Below, one piece after another: positions 35,427 to 44,565 of a stretch of DNA of 64,000 bases. Positions within the stretch are counted from its first letter, which is position 1. Each line of letters starts with the position of its first letter. The position numbers were made by a program, and so were the translations under genes. Where the stretch lies: NCBI RefSeq assembly GCF_000162875.1, contig NZ_GG700631.1, positions 529,277-593,276 of the forward strand. The letters run 5' to 3'. A model generated the notes under the pieces. That model did not search any database. It saw only the letters and a list, made by a program, of their open reading frames with translations, and was not told the DNA's origin. This DNA comes from Slackia exigua ATCC 700122 (GTDB taxonomy: Bacteria > Actinomycetota > Coriobacteriia > Coriobacteriales > Eggerthellaceae).

Positions 35427-36312
35427 ATTCGTGACGGCTGATGAACTCCTCGACGGCGGCCATGTATTCCTTGCCGTGCGTCGCATTGCCGACATGCGCC
35501 GCACCCTGGATGAGCGTCCATTCGCAGTTCGGAATGAGGTCGTAGCCTTCCTTGACGACCAACGGCGACGCCTCGTCGTTGGTGCCAGACAGCATCATGG
35601 TCGGCACCTTGATGTTCTTGACGTCCTCGCGGATATCGAAATCGCGCATCTTGCCGGTGACGACGAATTCGCTCGCGCCCTGCATGACCATGTAGCATTC
35701 GCCGACGTTCTCTTCGCTGAATGCTTCTTGGACGTAATCGGGCCAGGGTTCGACGCCGACGACATGGCGTCGGTAGTATTCCATGTACGCGGCCTTCGCG
35801 GCAGGCGTGTCGTAATCGCCCGTGCGCTCGGCTTCGGCAATGGCTTCCTGCATGTCCTTCGGCATGTATTCGATCAGGCGATTCGCTTCGGAAAGCCAGG
35901 TTGCGATATTGACCGGCGATCCATTGATGACCATGGAGCGAATTCCTGCATCGTCCTTGCAGGCGCACATCATCGCGAGCATGCCGCCCCAGGAATTGCC
36001 GAACAGGTGGAAATCGTCGAGCCCGAGCGCATCGCGCATCGTATAGAACTCGTCGATCCACAGATCGTAGCCGTAGAAGTCGTCGTCCTGGTGCGGGATG
36101 TTCGACTTGCCGCACCCGATCTGGTCGTAGAAGATGATCTGACGGCCGTAGAGGTCGGCCATGTCGCGGTAGTTCAGCAGATAGAGATGCGTATCGCCCG
36201 GACCTCCGTGGAGGATGAGCAGAGGCTTCTTCCCCGACCGGCATTCGCCGTAGATCTCGTAGTACGTCTTGAAGCCCCGATAATCGACGTAACCGCTGCG
36301 CATTTCCGCCAT
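35425..36312 (-). CDS. S33 family proline iminopeptidase / alpha-beta hydrolase
   Basis: A 295-residue hydrolase of the prolyl aminopeptidase group. The oxyanion motif LILHGGPGDTH, IIFYDQIGCGKS and the nucleophile elbow LFGNSWGG (Ser in GNSWGG) are typical; the catalytic Asp should lie in MLSGTNDEAS and the His in IQGAAHVGN. AAGGAG precedes ATG 36312. No signal peptide is seen, so it likely releases N-terminal proline or similar residues in the cytoplasm. The exact peptide preference is not readable. Confidence 0.92.
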   Translation of the reverse strand: MAEMRSGYVDYRGFKTYYEIYGECRSGKKPLLILHGGPGDTHLYLLNYRDMADLYGRQIIFYDQIGCGKSNIPHQDDDFYGYDLWIDEFYTMRDALGLDDFHLFGNSWGGMLAMMCACKDDAGIRSMVINGSPVNIATWLSEANRLIEYMPKDMQEAIAEAERTGDYDTPAAKAAYMEYYRRHVVGVEPWPDYVQEAFSEENVGECYMVMQGASEFVVTGKMRDFDIREDVKNIKVPTMMLSGTNDEASPLVVKEGYDLIPNCEWTLIQGAAHVGNATHGKEYMAAVEEFISRHE

Positions 36313-36415
36313 GGCGCGCTCCTTCGACATGCGGCCGCGCGGTGCCGGGAATTCCCCGAAACCGCCTCGTCCGCGGCTGATGAGAATCGCCCTTGATTAT
36401 ACGATGCCGTACAGC

Positions 36416-36877
36416 CTACTCGGATGCACGCACGTTTTCGATGACCTTCTCGAGCAGTTTGTGCAGCTGAACGGCGTCTTCGGTATCCAAACCGACGCAT
36501 CGGCCCATCTCGGGAGGCACGTTCATGGCCGTGGCGCGCAGATCCCGGCCTTCCTGCGTGATGGTCACGACCACCTTGCGCTCATCCTTATCGGAACGTT
36601 CGCGCTCTATCAGGCCCTTGGCCTCCATCTTCTTGAGCAGCGGCGTCAACGTGCCCGAATCGAGGAAGAGCCGCTCGCCGAGCTCCTTCACCGTGATCGT
36701 TTCCTCTTCCCACATCACCATCATGGCGATGTACTGGGTATACGTCAGGTCGAGGTCCTTGAGCATGGGCGTGTAGCGACGCACGACCTCCTTCGAGGCG
36801 GCGTACAGGGGAAAGCACAGCTGATTGCTCAAAAGCAGGGGGTCGAAACGACGATCGGTTTTGGAATCGCAGGTCAT
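36416..36877 (-). CDS. MarR/OhrR-type peroxide-sensing repressor
   Basis: A 153-residue winged-helix repressor. LLLSNQLCFPLYAASKEVVRR followed by LDLTYTQYIAMMVMWEEE matches the OhrR subgroup; Cys21 corresponds to the reactive sensing cysteine. The recognition helix region VKELGERLFLDSGTLTPLLKKM and the wing around ERSDKDERKVVVTIT are intact. It starts 109 bp behind the glutathione peroxidase stop, with no terminator seen between, so the two are probably one transcript under autoregulation. ATG 36877 has AGAAAGG upstream. Confidence 0.93.
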   Translation of the reverse strand: MTCDSKTDRRFDPLLLSNQLCFPLYAASKEVVRRYTPMLKDLDLTYTQYIAMMVMWEEETITVKELGERLFLDSGTLTPLLKKMEAKGLIERERSDKDERKVVVTITQEGRDLRATAMNVPPEMGRCVGLDTEDAVQLHKLLEKVIENVRASE

Positions 36878-36986
36878 GACGGGCCTTTCTCGTAGGTGCC
36901 CACATACGCGGAAGGCGAGCCTTCCCGGCCGAGGCCGTTCGGATCCGCTTCGCATATGGTCCCGGCGCCGGGATGCGGAAAACGGG

Positions 36987-37526
36987 TTAGAGAATCGCGG
37001 CGACGGCGGATGCGACGTCGTCCATCTTGGCGGTGGGCTCGAAGCGGGCGATAACCTCTCCTTTGCGGTTGATCAGGAACTTCGTGAAATTCCACTTGAT
37101 GTAGGCCTTGTCGCCGAATTCCTTGTCGACCGACTTGGAGACCCTGTTCATCACGACCGCCTTCAGGCCGTTGAATCCCTCGAACGGCTTCTCGGCGGCG
37201 AGGGCGACAAAGAGCGGATTGGCGTTCTCGCCATTGACCTCGGTTTTCTTGAACTGCGGGAATTCGGTGCCGAATTTCATCGTGCAGAACCGATGGATCT
37301 CGTCGTCGGATTCGGGCGCCTGGTTGGCGAACTGGTTGCAGGGGAAATCGAGTATTTCGAACCCTTTGTCGCGATACTTCGCATAGAGGGCCTCGAGATC
37401 TTCGTACTGAGGGGTGAAGCCGCAGCCCGTGGCCGTGTTCACGATGAGCAGGACCTTGCCCTCGTAATCCTTCAGAGAGACCTCTGATCCGTCTTGGGCG
37501 GTGACCGTGTAATCGTAGCAGCTCAT
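36987..37526 (-). CDS. glutathione peroxidase family thiol peroxidase
   Basis: A 179-residue thioredoxin-fold peroxidase. Peroxidatic Cys35 in VNTATGCGFTPQYEDLEALY, Gln65 in FPCNQFANQAP and Trp145-Asn146 in KWNFTKFLINR complete the catalytic tetrad. Cys81 in the HRFCTMKFGTEFP region matches the resolving cysteine of thioredoxin-dependent members, so it probably works with thioredoxin, not glutathione. AAGGAG precedes ATG 37526. It is paired with the OhrR-like regulator and has a readable promoter/operator. Confidence 0.95.
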   Translation of the reverse strand: MSCYDYTVTAQDGSEVSLKDYEGKVLLIVNTATGCGFTPQYEDLEALYAKYRDKGFEILDFPCNQFANQAPESDDEIHRFCTMKFGTEFPQFKKTEVNGENANPLFVALAAEKPFEGFNGLKAVVMNRVSKSVDKEFGDKAYIKWNFTKFLINRKGEVIARFEPTAKMDDVASAVAAIL

Positions 37527-37578
37527 CGTGGCTCCTTCTTTCATATGCGCCGAGCGATATTTGAATTTGAAACGATTC

Positions 37579-37592
37579 AATTGTATGCAATT
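37579..37592. promoter_or_regulatory. OhrR-like operator
   Basis: AATTG-TATG-CAATT is a perfect 5+5 inverted repeat, close to known OhrR/MarR operators rich in CAATT/AATTG. It covers the -10 box of the peroxidase promoter, so bound repressor would block polymerase. Confidence 0.75.
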
Positions 37593-37607
37593 ATTCTAAA
37601 GCGTCAA
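37580..37607 (-). promoter_or_regulatory. promoter of the peroxidase-ohrR operon
   Basis: Minus strand TTGACG (37607-37602), a 16-bp spacer and TACAAT (37585-37580). Transcription would start near 37573, about 50 nt before the peroxidase ATG. On the plus strand an isolated TATAAT at 37702-37707 may serve the next gene. Confidence 0.8.
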
Positions 37608-37840
37608 GCGGTTCTTGGAAATTATTCTCGCGCGCCCGCACTCGTCGTCCGCCCTTCGCCGGGCATCGGCGCATCGGAAACGGGAGCGTTCATGACCTGT
37701 GTATAATCGGGAGCATCCGGGGCGTCCGGATGCAGATCGCCGCCGAACGCGCCGCAGGGTCGCGCTGCACGCGCGAGCCCGAGGCATCGCCGCACCGTGC
37801 GCAACCCGCTTCGCCATCGCATCGTCCGAAGGAGAGCCCC

Positions 37841-38992
37841 ATGGCAGACGCACCGAACCAGGGAACGCCTTTCGATCAAGGCCAAAACGTCCCTCCGGCA
37901 CCTGACGCGGTTCCCTATCCTCCTGCCGGAGCCTATGCGGCCCCTCAGCCGCAGCAGCCCTATGGGGCGGCGCCCGCCGATCCGGCATCCGCCGGATACC
38001 ATGCCGCAGGCCCGGCATCGCCTTACGCGCAGGCGTACCAGCAGCCCTATGGGCAAGGCTTCAACCAGCAGCCCTGCAGCCAGGGTTTCGGTCCGCAGCC
38101 GTACGGCCAGCCGACCCCGCCGAGCGCCGGCCCTGCCCAGGAAACCGGCACCGGGCTGTTCGTCCTCAGCATCGTCGGTTTGATCCTTTCGCTCATCGCC
38201 CTCAGCATCCCGGGGCTCATCTGCGACATCGTCGCGCTCGCGAAGGCCTCGGCGGCGGAAAGGGCCGGACGCGCCACATCCAAGACGAAGCCCACCAAGA
38301 TCATCGGCATCATCGGCATCGTCGTCGGCTCTGTCGTCACCGTTTTCGCGCTCGTCATGGCGCTTATCTTCGGCGCGCTCGGGGCGGCCCTCATCTCGGC
38401 CGAGCAGAGCGGCGCGCTCGACGATGCGCTCGATGAGATAACAAGCGACCTCGACGCGGATCTGAACGGCGGCGTATACGGCTCCCATTCGCCCATCCCC
38501 GCCAACGTCGATCTTCAGTGGATCGGCGGGGACGGCGTCGGATACCTCGACATCCCCGAATCCTGGATGCCCTTCCAAGACGTCACCCTGGATGAAGAGG
38601 CGGCGAGCGGCGTCATCGCCTACTGCGATCCCGACACCTCCTACGTCTCCCCTCGGTACGGCGGCGTCGAATACTCGACCATCGTGAGCATGTCCGGTTT
38701 CTACTCGAGCAAAGAGGATATGGCCGCGCAAGTCGTGTCGTACAACGAAACCCAGGGCATGTATACCGGCGTCAAGCAGAGCGCGACGGTCGTCGGCGGA
38801 CGTGACGCCATCATGGTCGCGTCCTCGTATATCGGAGACGATCCCGCTGACGACAAAGCCTATCGCGAGTACTTCATCGACTATGCCCGGGGCGAATGCA
38901 CCTATATCTGCTTCGAGGCGTCGCCCGACGATATCGACGAGGTGTCGAGCTACGTGCAGACCTACGTTCCCTCCAAGCCCGCGAACGCGTAA
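37841..38992 (+). CDS. DUF4190-like membrane protein with a Gln/Pro/Tyr-rich N-terminus
   Basis: A 383-residue protein. Residues 1-100 are low-complexity Pro/Gln/Tyr/Ala with repeated QPYG and QGF units. Two membrane segments follow at about 105-140 (GLFVLSIVGLILSLIALSIPG) and 160-190, as in DUF4190 proteins, then an extracellular domain of about 180 residues that I do not recognise. CCGAAGGAG precedes ATG 37841. The function is unknown; disordered N-termini with paired TMs are common in actinobacterial envelope proteins. It lies 9 bp before the phosphoesterase gene. Confidence 0.85.
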   Translation: MADAPNQGTPFDQGQNVPPAPDAVPYPPAGAYAAPQPQQPYGAAPADPASAGYHAAGPASPYAQAYQQPYGQGFNQQPCSQGFGPQPYGQPTPPSAGPAQETGTGLFVLSIVGLILSLIALSIPGLICDIVALAKASAAERAGRATSKTKPTKIIGIIGIVVGSVVTVFALVMALIFGALGAALISAEQSGALDDALDEITSDLDADLNGGVYGSHSPIPANVDLQWIGGDGVGYLDIPESWMPFQDVTLDEEAASGVIAYCDPDTSYVSPRYGGVEYSTIVSMSGFYSSKEDMAAQVVSYNETQGMYTGVKQSATVVGGRDAIMVASSYIGDDPADDKAYREYFIDYARGECTYICFEASPDDIDEVSSYVQTYVPSKPANA

Positions 38993-39001
38993 GACCGCCG
39001 C

Positions 39002-40078
39002 ATGACCGTCTATCTGACCGGGGACACCCACGGGCATTTCGAGCGCGTCGCGCGCTTCTGCGAAGCCTACGGGCTCACGTCCGACGATGTCGTGATCATC
39101 CTCGGCGATGCCGGCGTCAACTATTTCGGCGAAGGCTCGGCCCGCGACCGTGCGTCGCGCGCGCTGCTCGGCGGACTCGCCCCGACGTTCTTCTGCATCC
39201 ACGGCAACCATGAGATGCGCCCGCAAAGCCTTTCCTGCTATCGCGAGGCTTCATGGCGCGGCGGCACGGTGTTCGTCGAAGACGCCTGGCCGAACCTCCT
39301 CTTCGCGAAAGACGGCGAACTGTTCGATTTCGACGGCGTGCGCGCCTTCGTCGTCGGCGGCGCCTACAGCATCGACAAGCGCACGCGTCTGAAGGCGGGT
39401 CTGCGCTGGTTTTCCGACGAGCAGCCCGACGAAGCCACGAAGCGCCTGGTCGAGGAGCGGCTTGAAGAGATCGGATGGGATGTGGACGTGATGATCACCC
39501 ATACCTGCCCGTTCCATCTGGAACCGCGCGAGGTCTTCGTCGCCGGCGTCGATCAGTCGATGGTGGACACGTCGACCGAAAAATGGCTCGACGATATCGA
39601 GCGCCGCCTTTCCTATCGACAATGGTATTGTGGGCATTTCCATACATCGAAGCAGGTCGGATCGTTTCGCATCATGTTCGAGGACTGGGATGTCCTCTGG
39701 CCGCACGGCGGCATCTCGTTCGATCCGGCGCGCTACGGGGCCGCGACCGAACCGGACCGCCGCACGCCCGCCCAGCTGGCACGCGACCTGGATATAGACG
39801 TCGATATCGTGCGCAAGGCGCTGGCCGAGGCCGACGGGCTGCATAAGGATGCCCGGGGCGTCGAAGTCTGTCGGGAAACGCGCGTCGGCACGTTCATCGG
39901 ACGTCGTTTCTGGGAAAGGACCCATCCTGAAGACTTCCCCTACGGGCAGTGCGAGTCCTGCCGCCGCTGGTTCATGAAGCGCAGGCTCCGCATCGCCGAT
40001 ATCGAAGGCACGCCCGAGGAAGACCAGCCCCTCGTCTGCCCCGACTGCCACTTCGGCATCGGGAGGCATGCGGGCTAG
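39002..40078 (+). CDS. calcineurin-like metallophosphoesterase with a C-terminal zinc-knuckle
   Basis: A 358-residue phosphoesterase. Metal-site motifs: GDTHGHF at the N-terminus, ILGDAGVNY, GNHEMRP, ITHTCPFHLEP and CGHFHTSKQ, all intact. The C-terminal 60 residues carry CESCRRWF and CPDCHFGIG, a four-cysteine pattern that may bind zinc. The gene follows the membrane protein by 9 bp with no good Shine-Dalgarno, suggesting translational coupling. Its substrate (nucleotide, nucleic acid or phosphoprotein) is not readable. It converges with only 9 bp on the TPR gene. Confidence 0.9.
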   Translation: MTVYLTGDTHGHFERVARFCEAYGLTSDDVVIILGDAGVNYFGEGSARDRASRALLGGLAPTFFCIHGNHEMRPQSLSCYREASWRGGTVFVEDAWPNLLFAKDGELFDFDGVRAFVVGGAYSIDKRTRLKAGLRWFSDEQPDEATKRLVEERLEEIGWDVDVMITHTCPFHLEPREVFVAGVDQSMVDTSTEKWLDDIERRLSYRQWYCGHFHTSKQVGSFRIMFEDWDVLWPHGGISFDPARYGAATEPDRRTPAQLARDLDIDVDIVRKALAEADGLHKDARGVEVCRETRVGTFIGRRFWERTHPEDFPYGQCESCRRWFMKRRLRIADIEGTPEEDQPLVCPDCHFGIGRHAG

Positions 40079-40087
40079 CGGCCCGCT

Positions 40088-42664
40088 CTACCCTCCGGCG
40101 ACGGAATCGTCCCGGTCGCCGAGCCCTTCGCCGACCGCGTCCGCCACGGGCGCGTCGGCCGCCGCGGTATCGGAATCCCCCTGCCCATGCGCGCGTTCGA
40201 ACGTCGATACGAGCGATCGCGCCACGGAGAAGATCACGTCGCTACCCGAGAATTCCGCCAATACCGAAACCAGCGCATGCGCCGGCAAGATCAGATTCGC
40301 GTCGAGCAGCGCGATGGCTGCGCCCACGATGCGGGATACCGCCTCCTGCGGCGGAATGTCGCGCAAGCCCGCACGCCGCAGGACGGCGTCGCGCTCGCGT
40401 TCGGGGAAAACCTCTTCTCGGCCCATCTCGCCCATGAGCTCGCGCATCTCTTCGCGCGCAGTGCCCGCGACCGGCCCTTGGGATCCTACGGTCTGATACA
40501 GCGCCAACGCGTGATCGAGCTTGCCGTTCTGCCAGAGCGCGAATGCGAGACGGTACTTCACGACCTGACGCTCCTCGGCGCTCACGCACACGGCGATCGC
40601 CTTGCGCAGAATCTCCTCGGACCTCTGGAAATCCCCCGCCTCGACGACGGCGTTGACGAGCTCGAGATACGATCGGACCGTAGAGGGCGACATGCTGACC
40701 AGCGCTTCCGCTCGCCCAATCGACCCCTCGGCATCGCCCATCGACCGATAGATCCGCGAGAGGTGCAGCGTGGCATCGTACACGGAATCGGGCACGTTGA
40801 CGAAGCGTTCGCCGTCGTTCGACGTCATCAGCCCGACGATCTCGCGCCCGGCAAGATCCTGGCAGTACAGAGGCGTGCGTCCGTCTTCGAGATCGACCGG
40901 TGCCTGGTCGAGAATCTCTTCGAGAAGCGCGCTCGCCACGAGCGGGGAATCCTCCGCATCCTGCACGGCTTCCCAGACGCGCGCCTTCGCCAGCCGCTCC
41001 CCATCGGTTTCGAGGAATATATCCAGGTCGCGGACCTTGTCGGCATGCAGGAGGCTTTTCGCCTCTTCGGGAATGGGACGATCGTCGACGGCTATGTCGA
41101 CACGACGGGCGCCGAGATCGACGTCGACGGGATCGACGAGGCGCAGCGCTCCGGACGCATCGAAGGCGACATGGCATTCAACCGGGCGCACGAGGTTGAT
41201 GAGGCTCGGAGCGTCCCAGGTCAGCTCTTCGGATGCGATCTCGTCGAGGCGAGGCCCCGTCGTGCAGACCGGCATGAACGACAGGCGGTCGAACGACATC
41301 GAGAGCTCGACCTCGTCGGTTTCGCGCGCTGCGGGCCCGCTCGCGCTCACCACCGCTTTCATGATGCCGACGCTCGATGTGAAGGCGCAGGCGGCGAGCA
41401 GCGCCGAGAGACGGACCGCATAGGCCGATCGAGCCCAGTTTCGGTTCTCGGACACGTCGGTCCAGGTTCCGCGCGCCCCATCGCCCCGTGCGCCGGATGC
41501 GCCGTGCGACGACCGCACGAACCAGCGGTCGGGAAACGCCTCGGCATCGGGAAGCGAGCACCGTATGGCGAAGATACCGGAGGCGGCATCGCAGTCGAAT
41601 GAATATCCCATGCGAAACGGCAGCGCCAGCCTCTCGACGGCGCTCGCGAACCGCATGCGCACGTCCCATTCCCCGCCCTTCGCGCAGGAATGCCCGTACA
41701 GCTCGGAAAGCCCGTAGCCCTCATCGCCCTTGCGGGCGACCTCGAGGATGCTCTGGCAGATGCTGCGGATGCAGCGCCAGTCTTCGATGCAGCACGCGCC
41801 CTCGTCGAAAAGCGATGCCATGCCCGCCCCGTCGATCGCGCGCGCCGCAAGCCCGATGAGGCGCAGGCGATTCAGCGCCCCTTCGACCGCCAGGACGGTC
41901 GCCATCTCCTGATCATCCAGCTCGTCGTAGACATGGATCCAGGAAAGCCCGGTGAGCCAGATGAGCCCGAGACGAAGATCGTGCCGAGCGGCGATGGGCC
42001 TGATGCGCCGAGCGCCGGCGGCGAGAAGCGCCTCGGAGGCGTAGCGTTCGAAACCGCTGACCGAAGCGGAATCGTAGGGACGCAGCGCGAAGGCGTCAAG
42101 AACGTCGGGCAGGGGCAGCGCCGGCGGCAGGGCATCCTCGAGGATGCCGGCGATCGTGGCCGCATCGCCCGCCTGGGACGCGCGTTCGCGCGGAAGATGC
42201 ACATATGCGAGGAACGACACGCCCAGAAACGTGCGTACGTCATAGAACCCTTGGTCGTAGGGACCGATTTCCATATAGGAATCCCGGAAGCGCAGCAGCG
42301 TGCCCGTGGCGCCGGCGCTCACTTCGTAGCCGCCGACCGGCAGCATGTCGGACCCGGCCGTCGAGCGGATGAGCACGCTGCCGTCGCCGCGGCCGACGAG
42401 TCCGGACAGCACCAGGTCGGGCGTGCGCGCAGGCCGCGCAGCCAGGGGCTCGTCGCACGCGTAGGCGCAGTTGCCCGCATCGAGCCAGGCCAGAAGCATG
42501 CCCTCGCGCTTGCCCGTCATCTCCATCAGATAGCCCCATCCCCCTTCGGGCTGGCGGCACCCATTCCAGACGACGGCATAGGACTTCGCCGGATCCTGAC
42601 CGGGAACCGGCAGGATGCTCTGGTATTTTCCCAGCACGGATAGCTTGATCGCGCGTTTGGGCAT
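40088..42664 (-). CDS. large TPR-containing protein of unknown function
   Basis: An 858-residue protein without signal peptide or membrane segments. The first 550 residues form domains I do not recognise. Residues about 600-760 look like tetratricopeptide repeats (for example YDATLHLSRIYRSMGDAEGSI, VRSYLELVNAVVEAGDFQRSEE and QVVKYRLAFALWQNGKLDHA), suggesting a protein-binding scaffold. The tail is acidic. GAAGGTG precedes ATG 42664. Size and the conserved WNGCRQPEGGWGYLMEM start suggest a real family rather than an orphan, but I cannot name it. Confidence 0.8.
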   Translation of the reverse strand: MPKRAIKLSVLGKYQSILPVPGQDPAKSYAVVWNGCRQPEGGWGYLMEMTGKREGMLLAWLDAGNCAYACDEPLAARPARTPDLVLSGLVGRGDGSVLIRSTAGSDMLPVGGYEVSAGATGTLLRFRDSYMEIGPYDQGFYDVRTFLGVSFLAYVHLPRERASQAGDAATIAGILEDALPPALPLPDVLDAFALRPYDSASVSGFERYASEALLAAGARRIRPIAARHDLRLGLIWLTGLSWIHVYDELDDQEMATVLAVEGALNRLRLIGLAARAIDGAGMASLFDEGACCIEDWRCIRSICQSILEVARKGDEGYGLSELYGHSCAKGGEWDVRMRFASAVERLALPFRMGYSFDCDAASGIFAIRCSLPDAEAFPDRWFVRSSHGASGARGDGARGTWTDVSENRNWARSAYAVRLSALLAACAFTSSVGIMKAVVSASGPAARETDEVELSMSFDRLSFMPVCTTGPRLDEIASEELTWDAPSLINLVRPVECHVAFDASGALRLVDPVDVDLGARRVDIAVDDRPIPEEAKSLLHADKVRDLDIFLETDGERLAKARVWEAVQDAEDSPLVASALLEEILDQAPVDLEDGRTPLYCQDLAGREIVGLMTSNDGERFVNVPDSVYDATLHLSRIYRSMGDAEGSIGRAEALVSMSPSTVRSYLELVNAVVEAGDFQRSEEILRKAIAVCVSAEERQVVKYRLAFALWQNGKLDHALALYQTVGSQGPVAGTAREEMRELMGEMGREEVFPERERDAVLRRAGLRDIPPQEAVSRIVGAAIALLDANLILPAHALVSVLAEFSGSDVIFSVARSLVSTFERAHGQGDSDTAAADAPVADAVGEGLGDRDDSVAGG

Positions 42665-42908
42665 GAAGGCACCTTCTCTATGCGTCTTGGAATGCACGGA
42701 TTCCCATTGTGGCAGAAATCAACCGACGATGGAAACCGGCGGCCGCGGCCGTCTGCGCCTCGCCGCACGGCTATACTGGTTCACCACCTGCACGGAGTCG
42801 CCGCGCGGCTCAGGGGATGGCGAAGCCGGCCGCAGGGAAGGCGGCTCGCGCCGAGCCCGAGCGCGCCGACACGGCAGGCAGCGCCGACGTCTAGAATCGA
42901 GAAGACCT

Positions 42909-44552
42909 ATGCCCATCACCGATTTCCTCACGAAGAACGCCGCCTTCTATCCGGACGACGTCGCGCTCGTCGAGGTGAATCCCCGGATTCGCGAGGGACG
43001 CGGAACGTCGTGGCTGGAATACGACCTGGTCGAAACCAGCCCGGCCAAGCGATATCGCCGTGAAATGACCTGGCGCGTCTTCAACGAGCATGCGAACCGC
43101 TTCTCGCATCTGCTCCTCGATGCCGGCGTCACGCGCGACAGCAAGGTGGCCATCCTGCTCATGAACAGCCTGGAGTGGCTTCCCGTCTACATGGGGACGC
43201 TCAAGAGCGGCGCCATCGCGGTCCCGCTCAACTACCGCTATGCCGCAGACGAGATCAAGTACTGCCTGGAGCTCGCCGAGGTGGACACGCTTGTGTTCGG
43301 CGAGGAATTCATCGGGCGCATCGAAGACATCGTCGACGATATCCCGCAGGTCAAGCGTCTCTATTACGTCGGCGAGCGCTGCCCTGGCTTCGCCGAGAGC
43401 TACGATGCGCGCATCGGCCACTTCACGCCCGAGGAGCCGCGCGTGCGCATCGAGGACGCCGATTTGGGCGCGATCTATTTCTCGAGCGGCACGACGGGCT
43501 TCCCGAAGGCCATCCTCCATCGGCATGCGAGCCTCATGCGCGCCGCCGTCACCGAGCAGAAGCACCATGGCCAGACCCATGACGACAATTTCCTCTGCAT
43601 CCCGCCGCTCTATCACGTCGGTGCCAAGATGCATTGGATGGGAGGGCTGGTCAAAGGTGCGAAGGCCGTCATTCTGCGCGGCGTGCGCCCCGATTGGATC
43701 CTGCGGACCGTGTCCGAGGAGCAGTGCACGATCGTCTGGCTGCTGGTGCCGTGGGCGCAGGACATCCTGGACGCGATCGATGCCGGCGAGGTCGACCTCG
43801 CCGATTACCGCCTCGACCAGTGGCGCCTCATGCATATCGGCGCGCAGCCCGTTCCACCGAGCCTCATCAGGCGTTGGAAGTCGGTCTTCCCCCATCATCA
43901 GTACGACACCAACTACGGCCTGTCCGAAGGCATCGGACCCGGCAGCGTGCACCTCGGCATCGAGAACATCGACCACGTGGGCGCGATCGGCAAGGCCGGA
44001 TACGGCTGGCAGGCGGAAGTGCGCGCGGACGACGGCAGCGTCGTCGAAGCCGGATCGGGCGACGTGGGCGAGCTCTGCCTCAAAGGAGACGGCGTGATGG
44101 TCTGCTATTACAACGATCCGCAGGCGACCGCGGAAGCGCTGCGCGACGGCTGGCTCTACACCGGAGACATGGCCGAGGTGGACGCCGACGGATTCATCTG
44201 GCTCGTCGACCGCCGCAAAGACGTCATCATCACCGGCGGCGAGAACATCTATCCGGTGCAGATCGAGAACTACCTGCGCACCAACGACGCCGTCAAGGAC
44301 GTCGCGGTCATCGGCCTGCCCGACCCGCGCCTCGGGGAAATCGCCGCCGCCGTGGTCGAGGTCAGGCCCGGCCATGCGCTTTCCGAGGACGACCTGGCGG
44401 AGTTCTGCGCCGCGCTGCCGCGCTACAAGCGTCCGCGCCGCTACATCTTCGCCGACGTGCCGCGCAACCCCACCGGCAAGATAGAGAAACCGCTGCTCCG
44501 CAAGACCTACGGCGGCTTCGATCGCCTGGTGGAGCTCGAGAACAACGAATAG
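42909..44552 (+). CDS. AMP-dependent acyl-CoA synthetase / ligase
   Basis: A 547-residue adenylate-forming enzyme that activates a carboxylic acid with ATP and CoA. P-loop YFSSGTTGFPKA, the A5 motif NYGLSEG, YTGDMAEVDADG, the hinge VDRRKDVIITGGENIYP and the catalytic lysine in NPTGKIEKPLL are all present. Overall layout resembles FadD-like or medium-chain ligases; the substrate is unknown. GAGAAG precedes ATG 42909. It sits 13 bp before purL, an unusual pairing that implies co-transcription. Confidence 0.94.
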   Translation: MPITDFLTKNAAFYPDDVALVEVNPRIREGRGTSWLEYDLVETSPAKRYRREMTWRVFNEHANRFSHLLLDAGVTRDSKVAILLMNSLEWLPVYMGTLKSGAIAVPLNYRYAADEIKYCLELAEVDTLVFGEEFIGRIEDIVDDIPQVKRLYYVGERCPGFAESYDARIGHFTPEEPRVRIEDADLGAIYFSSGTTGFPKAILHRHASLMRAAVTEQKHHGQTHDDNFLCIPPLYHVGAKMHWMGGLVKGAKAVILRGVRPDWILRTVSEEQCTIVWLLVPWAQDILDAIDAGEVDLADYRLDQWRLMHIGAQPVPPSLIRRWKSVFPHHQYDTNYGLSEGIGPGSVHLGIENIDHVGAIGKAGYGWQAEVRADDGSVVEAGSGDVGELCLKGDGVMVCYYNDPQATAEALRDGWLYTGDMAEVDADGFIWLVDRRKDVIITGGENIYPVQIENYLRTNDAVKDVAVIGLPDPRLGEIAAAVVEVRPGHALSEDDLAEFCAALPRYKRPRRYIFADVPRNPTGKIEKPLLRKTYGGFDRLVELENNE

Positions 44553-44565
44553 GAAGGCAGATTCC

